This document shows positions 21,956 through 32,700 of a stretch of DNA of 64,000 nucleotides, piece after piece. The notes beneath the pieces were generated by a model that searched no databases, was not told where the DNA came from, and saw nothing but the letters and a program-made list of their open reading frames with translations. This DNA comes from Halichondria panicea (taxonomy: Eukaryota; Porifera; Demospongiae; Suberitida; Halichondriidae): positions 4,225,301 to 4,289,300 of the forward strand of contig NC_087390.1 in assembly GCF_963675165.1 (NCBI RefSeq), written 5' to 3'. How positions within the stretch are numbered: the stretch's first letter is position 1; each line of letters opens with the position of its first letter. The position numbers were made by a program, and so were the translations under genes.

Positions 21956-24900
21956 CTAGGTAATAATTATTGTATTATTGACAAAACTTGCTTCTTTTGC
22001 TGGGAGAGATACTGATTGTGTCCACTGGGTATCTGTCCATAAGTACTCATCTTTATGCCATCCAGACATTGTTGGGCATGTGCAATCCCTGCAAACTGAT
22101 TTAAAGACTGCTAAGACTCGGTGTGAAAAAGTGACCACATTCACAGCTATCCAGCTGTTCCGATCCATATCTTTAGGGCACTTTACTGCCAATTTTGGGT
22201 CGAATTCAGGGTTTTGAGCAGCCTAGAGAATTTGTGGCTCGATTAATATTTATTGCTATGTAAAAGGCTGGATGAACCTCACAAAGGTTCATAAACTATA
22301 CCTTCTCACTGAGATATATCTTACCTCCTGAAGTTCTGTTTGATACGTTGATGAAGCCCATTTCTTCTCTAACACCTTATGTACATGTGCACCATTAGAA
22401 GGAGGTTTCTTAGTATTACGAGATTCACCAAGTATTATCTGAAAACAGGTAATAAACAAATGCAGGGTATAGAGATCCGGATCAACGTATACCTGTGAGA
22501 GCAGAAATTTCACTAGCAATCTCCCAGCCATACCAACTCCCAGGTGCCTACAATCAGTTTCAGACAAGAGGACAAAAGATGCACCAGTGAATCCTTCCGC
22601 TATTAGGTATGTAGTACGTGTGTGTGGTGGGGGTTGTGATTACTGTGTGATAGCTGTGTGAGTGATAATAATTATACTTGCAGATGAGAATAAAACATTC
22701 TAAAGTGGCATTTTGGGTTGTCTAGGCCCATATAATTATACAGCTAGGGTTAATTGGAAACATACTCGTTTCTACAACAGAAGTCCAGGCACGTACACAA
22801 CAAGATCTATGGTGGCCCTGAGGTTCACACATGCTGGGTAGTAGGTTTTGACGTTTGAGGTTCCAGGCTCTGACCAATTCAACTGAGGCTATGCCAATTC
22901 GAGGGTAGAGTAATTCCCTTTTGTAGTCAGAACTTTTGCAGTCAACTAAGGCTACATCATGTATGATGAGTGTCATGATTATATATGAATTGATGTAGCC
23001 TTAGTTGAACTGCAAAAGCGAATTGCCTTACCTCGAATTAACGTAGCCTCAGTTGATTCGCCCACAGCCTCGAACCTCAAACCTATACTACCCAGTATGT
23101 GTGAACCTCAGGGCCACCGAAACAATCACTTGTCAAACATTTGAATATACAAAAATTTCCTCACCCAAAAACCTGTCACAATCTGTCTGACATAGTCCTC
23201 TACAGGATAACCATTCCTTCAATTCAATGCTTGACATAGACTTAGAGAATTCAGTGACTCGATCTTCCTCCATGATATGATCAGATGTGGTTGCAGGACG
23301 TGCATCGAGATAAGAACTATCAGTAGACTGCCGAAGATACTGCGCATTCCGATAAACACTGAGGCTCTTTTCACGAAACTTTCCACGTTGACCTATACAA
23401 ACAGTGTACTTATTAGTCTGATTATAATTTTATAATTTTACAAGAGCAATAATAATTGCAAGGGCATAAATTAAATTATGTTGTATACCTTCTAGAGTGT
23501 CAATCTCATCAACTATTTGCTGTCCTCCTAATCATAAGAGCAATTAATTATGAATTATGAATTATACAATTATGCAATGATGTTTCTTACCATACGCTCT
23601 TACTACTTCCCTAATGTCTGTTTTGGATGGCCCTTTAGTCAGCTGATCCTCGAGGCATCGTTTGTGTAATCCATTCAAATAAAATTTTTCTTTGCTGGAA
23701 AGGGATGTATCTCGATCGATGTTCTCTGGCTTATGAAGACGCTTATCCTTGAGCCATTTGATATCAAACCTGTTCGTGAATGAATGATATTTTTAATTTA
23801 TGTGTAAGTGAATGGTTTTGGTAACTGTATAATTATTTATGCACTTAAAATCATAAACTCACACCTGAGTGGTAGATGCATGCCTGCATGGCATTAATTC
23901 CTGTTCAGCTACAGATCAAGAATAGTTAGAGTGCTTACCAGTAGTGCATAATACTTTTGTGGTCATAGTTTGATATGACCACTTCACTCTCGGTGTTGCC
24001 CACTTTCTTCTTGAACCAGTCCACTCCAAAACCTGCCCTATTTTTATTCATCTTTGAGTCCTGACTCACACGAGAATCATTCTTCATCTTGTCAAGATCA
24101 AAGTGCTTTTCAAGAACATCCCAGAAGTCGGAGCGCTGATGTTCATGTTCTAGCCCCAGAGCATGTCCAAATTCATGGATGACCAAACTCTCTTGAAGTG
24201 AGTGGCAGTAACCACACAGAGAGAGCATCATAGTTGGCTTCATCAAATCCCTAACTGTCTGAGCATCTGTACCAATCATGGACCAACATCCTCCTGAATC
24301 TAATAAAAAGTTAATTAAGCATCACTATAACTCCAGCGTATCGTAATGCACATGCAATTATGTACGTACTCAATGCGTGAATCAATGGTAATGTAAAGAG
24401 GTATGTACGTATGCAGTTGATTTGTATTCTCAGAGATATTATACATGATTCATAGATCGAGACTCACCTGATAACTTGACACGTATATTAGCCGTTTGAG
24501 GAAATTCTGTCAGCACAAATTTTGGGATGTCGTCATACAAAGGAGACCTCCACGCACCGTTGGCCCATGCTAGAATAGTGTTAACACTCATAGTCTCACC
24601 TATGCACTTCCAGTCATCCAACAGCCTCGAATTGAAGAAATACACTTTAAGCACTTCATGACCTTTCCAGATTTTGTTCTTTGTGAGAAAAGCCCCAGCT
24701 GCACCTGCAATGCGGGTATCGTCTTCATCAGACTCTTCATCATCCGCACTTGTGTCAGGAGCAGGGGTACAGATCACTACCCTCTACAAAAATTAATATA
24801 ATAATGAACACTATAATAATTATAACAGCTAAATTACATTGTTTTACACATTTTAGAATCACAATACAGCAGTAGAAACCCACTAAATTCCCGATTGTGA

Positions 24901-26703
24901 TTAAGCCGGCAATAGCAAGTAGTGAAACACATAGAAGTTTTTAAAAGTTATTACTGAAGCAATTTTAAAGCCTCTGTTGAAAAGAAACAGGAAAGATTGG
25001 AGAGAATTCCAGGAAATCTACAAAACTGTCAAATTGCACAACAACTAGTACATAATTTGAAAGCTGGAATAAACAACTGTTAATTCCTGTGTCATTAGGT
25101 ATAGCAAGCTTATAAGCATGGCATTAGAACTGTAAATTAAACTGTTAATTCCTGTGTTTCAAGGTACATAGTTAAAAAAACATCAACATGCGCACTATAA
25201 CTTTCCGACATCACACCACAGCTATAGGGTGAAAAAGGCATTCATTGTTCTCATCAGCGCTGGGTTATACGAAAAGTATCAGTTACCGCATTGGCTGTCA
25301 CTATACAAGTATATATATTATATATAATACTTCAATATAATTATTAGACTTTATATAATGGTTAGATCATGCATGAGCATGGGGTATCTATGTTATAGCA
25401 TTCCAAGGTACACTATCACCAAAGATACCCAATGCGATCTCACTTTTCATTGGCTAACTATATAGACCTAGAAACATTACATGGATACCAAATGCACATT
25501 AATCAAATGACTTAGATCCCACTTTACACTGGTTTAATTAAAGTGTCCCCGCAATATATTGCTTCTCGATTGGACACATTACTCCGGATCAGGGTGTTGG
25601 CCAGACACAATACTCCAGAGTAACTTGTGCCTCTAGGACAAATTTCCATGGAGTAAAGTGTTCCCACTTGGTGTAACTTGTCCCCCCTGACACATAGGTA
25701 GTCTGATGGATCAGCCTGCCTTGGAACAGTCTGAGCACTTTTTTCTTTTGACAAGAGACAAACTAAAGCCATATTGTTGTCCATACACATACAATTCTCA
25801 TTATTATTTATGTCATCATGTCACATATCGATGTCATATGTACTTTACACAACTGCAGTGGAGACCAAACTTTTCATCCGTCAATGTGTTTCTAGATCTG
25901 CAATAAACTTATTTAGAGCAGAGAGAACATGGTGCAGCTTCGTTGGTGAGCTAGTGGACTATGCTCCAGAGTAAAATATGTCAAGGGGACACCTTACTCT
26001 AGAGTAATGTGTCAGGGGGGGGAAGTTACACCAAGTGGGGAGACTTTACTCCAGGGAAGTTTAATCTGAGGAACAAGTTACTCCTTAATTGAGCAATGAG
26101 CATGTGCATGAACTCAAGAGCAATTATGAACCTAAAATTAACAGCACCATTCATGATGAACCAATTGTTCCAATCTTTGACTCACCAATTTTTTTTTAGT
26201 AAGAGGATTCTTTGCTGTAGCAATATTCGTCTTTGCTGGAGTTTCACTGGACTGAGTGGGCTTCTCATAATTATGAAAGAAGGCAGAGAAATATGAGCTA
26301 CGTAGTATATATACCAACATTGCATATGCTAATTCTATCAAAATTAATGTATCGATCATACACTAGTATTTTGTGTGTGAACATAATGATGCATAATTAT
26401 TTATCAGTCTGAATCTTTTTCTTCAGAATTTGCATGCAGACATCAAACACAGTTAAGCATACGTACCTTCAATATGACTTTGATTCTAGACATGCTGCAC
26501 ACATTCACACCAGGGTTCAGGTCCAAATATTCCCCCGTTTGAGTACTGAAGATCTGAAGAAGAGAAATCTCACTACCTTGTATGATGTCAGCAAACTCTT
26601 TCTTGATTTCCGCAAGCAAGTTTTTCTGGCCCTCAATGAACTGAACACCCCTTTGCTGTTCGTTAACTGTAACAAGAACTTCCAAGGAAGTCATTGTATA
26701 CAT
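21956..26703 (-). CDS. Astacin-like metzincin peptidase without signal peptide
   Basis: Exons on the minus strand: about 26467-26703 (start, residues 1-79; an alternative Met three codons on, at 26694); about 26193-26265; 24470-24783; about 23941-24300; about 23593-23770; about 23489-23528; about 23172-23393; about 22495-22542; about 22326-22440; and 21956-22223 with the stop. The fourth carries ESLVIHEFGHALGLEHEHQR, the HExxHxxGxxH zinc site plus Glu-His-Gln-Arg as in astacins. It is followed by SIMHY, the Met-turn with the Tyr ligand. Residues before it (WKGHEVLKVYFFN...ILAWANGAW) fit the peptidase N-lobe. The first exon (SLEVLVTVNEQQRG...DLNPGVN) looks like a small beta-grasp-type module but I cannot name it. 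The C-terminal part has a Cys pair region (CRDCTCP) and is unrecognised. No signal peptide or propeptide is visible, so cytosolic action is inferred. Exon joins keep frame throughout. Confidence 0.82.
22780..23126. mobile_element. Imperfect long inverted repeat (fold-back element)
   Basis: Left arm words GGTGGCCCTGAGGTTCACAC and GCAGTCAACTAAGGCTACAT are mirrored on the right as TGATGTAGCCTTAGTTGAAC and GTGTGAACCTCAGGGCCACC. The arms are about 150-180 bp with a short centre near 22970. It sits in an intron of the metzincin gene and has no coding capacity. Confidence 0.7.
25537..26095. mobile_element. Imperfect inverted-repeat element in metzincin intron
   Basis: GGAGTAAAGTGTTCCCACTT and the following GGTGTAACTTG (25650-25687) are mirrored by GGAAGTTACACCAAGTGGGG and AGACTTTACTCC (26014-26053). 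Several internal ACTCC/GGAGT and CCAGAGTAA words repeat. Open frames across it are not genes. Confidence 0.5.
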
Positions 26704-27394
26704 GTAGGCCTATAGTATTTATTAAACTGCAAAATAAAGCAAGCTATACTGCAGTCTAACAGATAGAAGCTTCCTATATATGCATAGAAGTTCATTTCCT
26801 GCCAATAGGAATGCGTGCTACATGTAGGTAATCAGGCGGCAGCACAGGTTATTGTTATTGGTGTTCTATATACAGTAAGATCAAGCGATAATGGCACCAT
26901 AGGATTATAGTAGGTGTGGAAAAGATGGGGTTAGGTTATTTAGGATGTTGCACATCCATCAGTGCCACCTGATAACAGATCGTCTCAACCGGCCCCTACA
27001 ATAGAATCTATATAATTATGCCACCAATAGACTTACGCAGTGACGTACCTAAAAATGATGGATGAACTCCATCTCCCACTAAAATTGATTGGAAACGTAT
27101 TTGTGGACAAACGTGAAATTGTGAGGAAAATCCTTCATGTCTATGAACAGGATTTAACTAGTAGGTACAGACAAATTAATTAAGCAACTTGCAACTTGTA
27201 GCAGGCACTACGATTATAGACATTATAATTGCCCAGGTGTACAAGTATAGATCTAGCATGCAGGCCATACAAAACTTATATTTTGATAACATCAACAGGG
27301 TAAAAATATAAATACCTGAAATAATGTCCAGCGCCTGTAGTGTCCACTGTAAATTATGTTGTAACTAAGCAAATCATTTACCCACGACTTTGGA
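26704..27394. other. Intergenic region, no gene seen
   Basis: This lies between the start of the metzincin gene and the end of the sulfotransferase gene. It is AT-rich, without convincing open frames. A candidate promoter or 5' UTR for the metzincin would lie at its left end, but no specific element can be supported. Confidence 0.5.
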
Positions 27395-28450
27395 TCAGTT
27401 TATTCCCGTCATGTTTTTCAGTGCTTCATCCCACTCCGAGAAATACTCAACCAGTCTATCACGTACTACTTTTTTGATGGGTGGATGGGGCCTTCCTTTG
27501 CTTTCCCCCATACAATGCAGATGGCTGTTGAAAGACTGGTCTTGAAAGCAATAAAATCCTCGTTTATGATTGAGTACAAAATTATCCTCTGTGAAGTAAG
27601 GATTAAGATTTAGACAGGATTCGAGTTTTTGAATTACTTGGTACGGATTTGAAATGAAGGCACCACCGTCAGCATAACACATCTGCTTTGCTCTGAAATG
27701 CTTCAACCAGCGCCGAAGATGATAAGCATAACAGCTTGTATTAATAAATTTTATGTTCAAGTTAAGTTCACCAGTTTCTAGTGTGACCAACGTATCAAAT
27801 CCTGGGAGTACAGATTCTCGACGTAAGTACCGCTGTACTTTCCATTCCAAATACTCTGACATTGCTCTGTCAATTGGATTACGTAGCATCACTACAAACT
27901 TGAGCTTAGAGACAGGAATTCCCAGAGAATCAGCACTTGCAATAATCCTTCCTGCAGCCTCAGGTACGATAACATAATCAGGACTTTTTTCGATAACAAA
28001 ACCGTTATGGGATGGTGGAGGTAAAGAGCTCAAATAGCTCTCTAATCCTTGATCGTAGTGCCTAGAAAAAAATCTCATCTCCGTTTCAGGACCAGACAGT
28101 TGGGGGTGGTATTTTAAGAACTCATATAATGTTTTTGTACCAGCTTTACCAAACCCGATAATCATAATACGAGGAAAATGACTTGCAAACGAAGATAATG
28201 AATTATTAAAAACAGTTGGTTTTGGATACTCTTTAGAATGGAAGCTCAATTGTGTATTTGTCAAATGCTGCTCAGTAGGGGTGTAATTTCCGTCGATAGC
28301 TATTGATGTAAGAGATAAAACAGTCTCCAATTCATGAGCACTTCGTACAGAGATCGCCAAATGTTGATTTGTACTAAGCAACACAATAACTAAGTATGAA
28401 CTGAGAACCAACAACAGGGCAGCAAAGTACCGTCCATATAGTTTGTACAT
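27395..28450 (-). CDS. Type II membrane sulfotransferase (heparan-sulfate sulfotransferase type)
   Basis: The predicted protein has 351 residues in one coding exon, starting at 28450 just after an acceptor (TTTGCAG then GTATGTAC). A 5' untranslated exon upstream is therefore likely, and the longer frame from 28594 is probably not used. A short basic tail is followed by one membrane anchor (FAALLLVLSSYLVIVLL), as in Golgi type II enzymes. The 5'-phosphosulfate-binding loop IIGFGKAGTKTLYEFL is near residues 97-112. The 3'-phosphate-binding motif VVMLRNPIDRAMSEYLEW is near 184-201. NHKRGFYC near the end resembles the C-terminal substrate/PAPS loop of heparan-sulfate N- and 3-O-sulfotransferases. 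It should transfer sulfate from PAPS to a glycan in the Golgi. The exact position specificity cannot be told. Confidence 0.85.
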   Translation of the reverse strand: MYKLYGRYFAALLLVLSSYLVIVLLSTNQHLAISVRSAHELETVLSLTSIAIDGNYTPTEQHLTNTQLSFHSKEYPKPTVFNNSLSSFASHFPRIMIIGFGKAGTKTLYEFLKYHPQLSGPETEMRFFSRHYDQGLESYLSSLPPPSHNGFVIEKSPDYVIVPEAAGRIIASADSLGIPVSKLKFVVMLRNPIDRAMSEYLEWKVQRYLRRESVLPGFDTLVTLETGELNLNIKFINTSCYAYHLRRWLKHFRAKQMCYADGGAFISNPYQVIQKLESCLNLNPYFTEDNFVLNHKRGFYCFQDQSFNSHLHCMGESKGRPHPPIKKVVRDRLVEYFSEWDEALKNMTGIN

Positions 28451-28879
28451 ACCTGCAAATGACACAAATTTTAGATGTACATGCGCATACAAATATGCAT
28501 GCAACAAGTAATGAACTATGACAGTGTGGTACATGTGGTTTCGCTTGAACAAGTGGTGTACTATCAAAGAATCAATCGTAACTATAGTTGGCAAGCATCA
28601 CCCTATAACCTTTCTTTGTTCATCAACATCGCATCTTATTAGTTGTTTCACCCATCATCTCTAGCTAGCTAGCTACCTACATGTACTCATTAATTGCTGT
28701 GCATGATCTTTTCCTCTTCCTGCTGAAAAGAAGAGAGGGACTAAGTCTATAGACCATGAACAAACATTTTTTGCAATGCTCAGTTACCAAAAAGCATAAA
28801 AAACCAAGTGACCGAGAGAGCCGTGTATGTATACATCCATCACACCTCCCCATGCAGTGTAGATAATATTATCTCCATG

Positions 28880-28974
28880 CATGTAAAACATTTTTACTAG
28901 GCCCTCTAGTACCTTTATAATTATAATGGTAATTATAAAGGTACGTAGAGGGCCTAGTAAAATGTTTTACATGG
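28880..28974. repeat. Hairpin-forming inverted repeat
   Basis: Left arm CATGTAAAACATTTTTACTA then GGCCCTCTAGTACCTTTATAATTA. Right arm TAATTATAAAGGTAC, GTAGAGGGCCTAGTAAAATG, then TTTTACATG. The arms are about 44 bp with very few mismatches and a loop under 10 bases. It is non-coding and could be a small fold-back element. Confidence 0.8.
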
Positions 28975-28987
28975 AGGAACTTTGGAT

Positions 28988-29095
28988 CAGGTGGCATATA
29001 CGGCACCGGATGTAATTTTGGAAGGGGGAGGGGTTCGGGTTAGCTAAGGGAAAATTTAGGGCGTTTCCACATCCGGTGCCGTATAAGCCACTTTC
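28988..29095. mobile_element. Short MITE-like element, TACGGCACCGGATGT termini
   Basis: AGGTGGCATATACGGCACCG then GATGT on the left is matched by ACATCCGGTGCCGTATAAGC then CACTT on the right. The interior is about 55 bp and purine-rich. There is no open frame. Confidence 0.65.
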
Positions 29096-29736
29096 CGTCA
29101 CTTGAGTATTTTTTGGGGTTATAGGATTTTAACGTGTTTTTTTTGTCAGTTCATCAACAATTTCAAGAAAGGGGGCGTGGTGGACCTATCATCTAAGACT
29201 TACTTTTGGCTGCTTTTCTATACAGTTGCTGACATACTTTTGCTGCTAGATCTAGCTTCCTTCATGTTCCATTCATCTATGGAAACATCAACGTTGTGAA
29301 AGAATCTCAGAAGCCTTTGCATGCCCTTTGTACTGTGCTTTCTGCCGTCTAGCATATAGTAGATCTAGATATTATATCCACTAAATTACTACGGTATCAT
29401 GCACGATCTTTACCATACTGCATTGAGCTGCTTGCCAGGATTAGACTCGCATGCCGTCACTGTTGCAGGCGAACAGTAGACTGGTCAAACTCCGTGTTGA
29501 GACTCGTGTTGCACAGTCAGCATATCAGAAAATATTTTAAGTGGCTGCGGTTTTCGTGACGTCAGTATACTGCATGTGATACGTAGAGTTTTCTAGTGAA
29601 ACGTCACTATCATTGATCTTGCGGTAACCGCATGCGGTTAGTTGCCACAAATATCGTGGCAAACCTTACACGAGTCTCTACACGGAGTTTGACCAGTCCC
29701 TTTCTCAAGGGCTGGCTGGCGAGTCTATGCCAGGAT

Positions 29737-32700
29737 ATGATGGAGCTGGAAGAATGTACACTGGAAAGTCAGGAATCCCCAACCCTCTGTGAAAACAATT
29801 TGTATAGCAAGTACAGTGAAAATGCTGGGAGTAGCGAAGATCAAGATTTAGTGTCTCTGAGTAACGAGTTAGATGTTCTGCTCGACCCGAAGGTGTGTTT
29901 ACTGCACCCAAAAAAACTCATGGCATGTCATATACAGTACGTTAATCAATTGATAGGGTGGTGGTAGATTATGAGGGACATAAAATGCATTAAATTCCAC
30001 GCTCTTTTAATCGGGGCTGATGCGCGAGACTAGCTCAGTAGATACATAGATCCATAGATATAAACAAAACTAGGGATAGGCAACGCCTCACCTGATGCTA
30101 GGTAAATGCGGTGTGTGGTGTCACACCCTCTGGTTGGAGGCTTGTTACGCTCAAGAATGTACACACTGCTCCCGATACCAATTTGAGTGCACACACACCC
30201 CTTTTTGCTCATTACACGCCCCTTTTACTGTACATGTATGATCATTTTTTGTTGTTGAGAAAACCCCAATACCCTAAAAGGATACTATATTGGTGAATGT
30301 TTGTACGCTCTGTTTAAGTCTCTATCTTGACTCTCGGTGTCACGGGCTACATATTAACTTAGCCCTTGATCTAACCTCCTCCACAGTTCTTGATCGAAGA
30401 AAGAAGGTCTGCTACTGAATGTTTGTGCATGCGCACATGCAACTATTGCATGGATACTTTTCCCGTAAAAATTTCAATAGAACTGACAAGTTTTATCTGC
30501 AGACAATTAGAATACAATTTCGTATGATAATAATTAGAGTCAGTGTGCATGTACACAGAGCTATTATAGCTAGAGACAGAGAATCGATCTTGTAGGTTTG
30601 TTGCTGAATTTCACTCGGCAGCTCTTTTTTTGGCTTCACAAGGCTAGTGTCAACTCACTTTGTCAAAAGATGGTCATCCACACTGTTGCAGGGTGTGAGT
30701 CGTTTATTAGCATAGCTTAGTACAACGGAGTTTCTACCCAGTACCACTATCTGACTAAAAGCGTAAGCAGTTGATACCAGGCCCATCTCTCAGAGGAAGT
30801 GGGCGTGGGGACGAGGCTATCCTTGGTCCTTGGTCTAGATACTGCTCTGTGTCTTTAACTCCGCCCCATTCACACACATACAGAACACGTTGAGCACCCC
30901 TCCTCCGCTTATCGACCTGTCCCCCTTTGAGTGCACCAAACTACAGCAAGAGGAGCTCGAGACACTGAAAGCCATTTATGGTGAGGACATGAGCTGTCTC
31001 AGTGAGACCTGTTTTGTTGTCTGTGTCAATTTCCTCACTGATGAGATACAGAAAGAAGATGTCATTAAGATTTGGTTCAGGTAAGTGTTCTTTGTCCCTA
31101 TACTAGCTGTCAATGACATCGGCTGATTAATCAACGGTCACGGTATTTACACATTTCCACTATTGCTTTGCCCACCACAGTAAAGGAATTATTTTAACCA
31201 GCAAATTAGAGGGCGTCAAAGCCAAAATTATTAATAAATCTTTCCGTCCATTCCCCATCTAGTTTTCCACCAAACTATCCCTCTGTGCCACCGATATTTG
31301 AGCTGGAGGCCAGTCAGTCGGGAGTGTGCTCGTACAGTGATGCAGACGAGCTCTATGACTGCTTTGTGACCGAGTCATTCAAGAGAATTGGGGAGGTGAT
31401 GATCTTTGATATGGTAACAGTGGCTCAGGAATTTATGACTAGTGAGTCTGATGTTCACATGACTATTGGCACAACTATCCTTTATAATCTAATCAATTTA
31501 TAGCAATTGTACATACACTTTTCCCCTTTCTACACTCTAACCCAATTTTACATAGTGTATAGATCTTCATGTAGATGTGTAAGATTACTGTCAAGTTACA
31601 CAACTTCCCAATAAGCAATAATTACTTAATCCCATTAAAACTTGTTATGTTATGTTCAGCCCTAGTTGAGAAGAAGGCTCGAGCTGCTGAAGAGAGGCGT
31701 GTGAATGACCAGCAGTGGAGGGAGAGGATGGAGGCACAAGAGTCCATTAAGAGACTACTATCAGCTCAGGTGATAATTACGAATATCTACAAATATTAAT
31801 GTGTTATTTTATAGTTAATGATATTAACGATAATCGTAGGCTAAGAAGTCCAGCCATCTCTGTTATTTTTAATCGTTGACCTACATGATACATTAATTGT
31901 ACTGTACATACTATTGACAAGAAAGAATAGTGTAATGCTTAAATCAAAGCTTTAGTGAACTCCAGTTTTTGAGAACATGACTGTAACTATTCGTTACCCC
32001 ATGAACAGTCACCTGAGAAGCTCTCAACCCAGGATGAAGGTGTAGCTGAAGGTGTAGCTGAAGACGTGACAGTCAACCCAGTTAGTTTGAAGGTGGACCA
32101 TCTGTTGCGGTCAGGAATAGTCCTCAAGCCAACACAGTTTATTGGTCGCATCTCAGAGATCATTAAGAGACTCCCCGAAAACCTAAAGGTTATCAGGGTA
32201 AGACAGAATGTTGTATGTTCGTAAAATGTAAGTTGTGTGTTTCTAATGGCAGTTTTTGATCAACTGAATGATAGTGATGTCACTAGCTATATTTTGTCAA
32301 AATTGACTACATGTACAGTGTAGATACCTTAAGGTGACATATTTTCGCGTGTATTAATTTCTGCTATTTCTGCGAATGGAGTAAAATCGCAAAAATTAGT
32401 ACTCGCAAATAATTGGCCGCCCTCTTGTTTAATGTATCCAGATCGACATTCGCAAACAATTATACCAGCAAAATGTACAAAACTGTAAAAACGCAAACAA
32501 ATCTACCTGTGAAAATATGTCACCTTAAGGTAGTATTATCATAGATATCATTTATGTGTCTTCAAATATACTGTTGTTTGCCTTAAGATACATGTATCCA
32601 TTTTGTCAAGATTCTAATGGTGCATGTTCCATTATTTTGTTGACTCTTCCACCCCAGATAGAGAATGTTCTAAGGGTGGACCTTGCAGAGAGGTACTGCA

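Larger units (their letters stand above)
28451..29736. other. Divergent intergenic region with hairpins
   Basis: It separates the minus-strand sulfotransferase from the plus-strand RWD/PARP gene, so it should hold both promoters; none is recognisable. It contains two strong inverted repeats (28880-28974 and 28988-29095) and a third pair: GACTGGTCAAACTCCGTGTT at about 29480 against ACACGGAGTTTGACCAGTCC at about 29681. Confidence 0.55.

Noticed and set aside
22722..22976. 84-codon minus-strand frame in the metzincin gene
   Set aside because: It lies in the left arm of the fold-back element and does not join neighbouring exons in frame.
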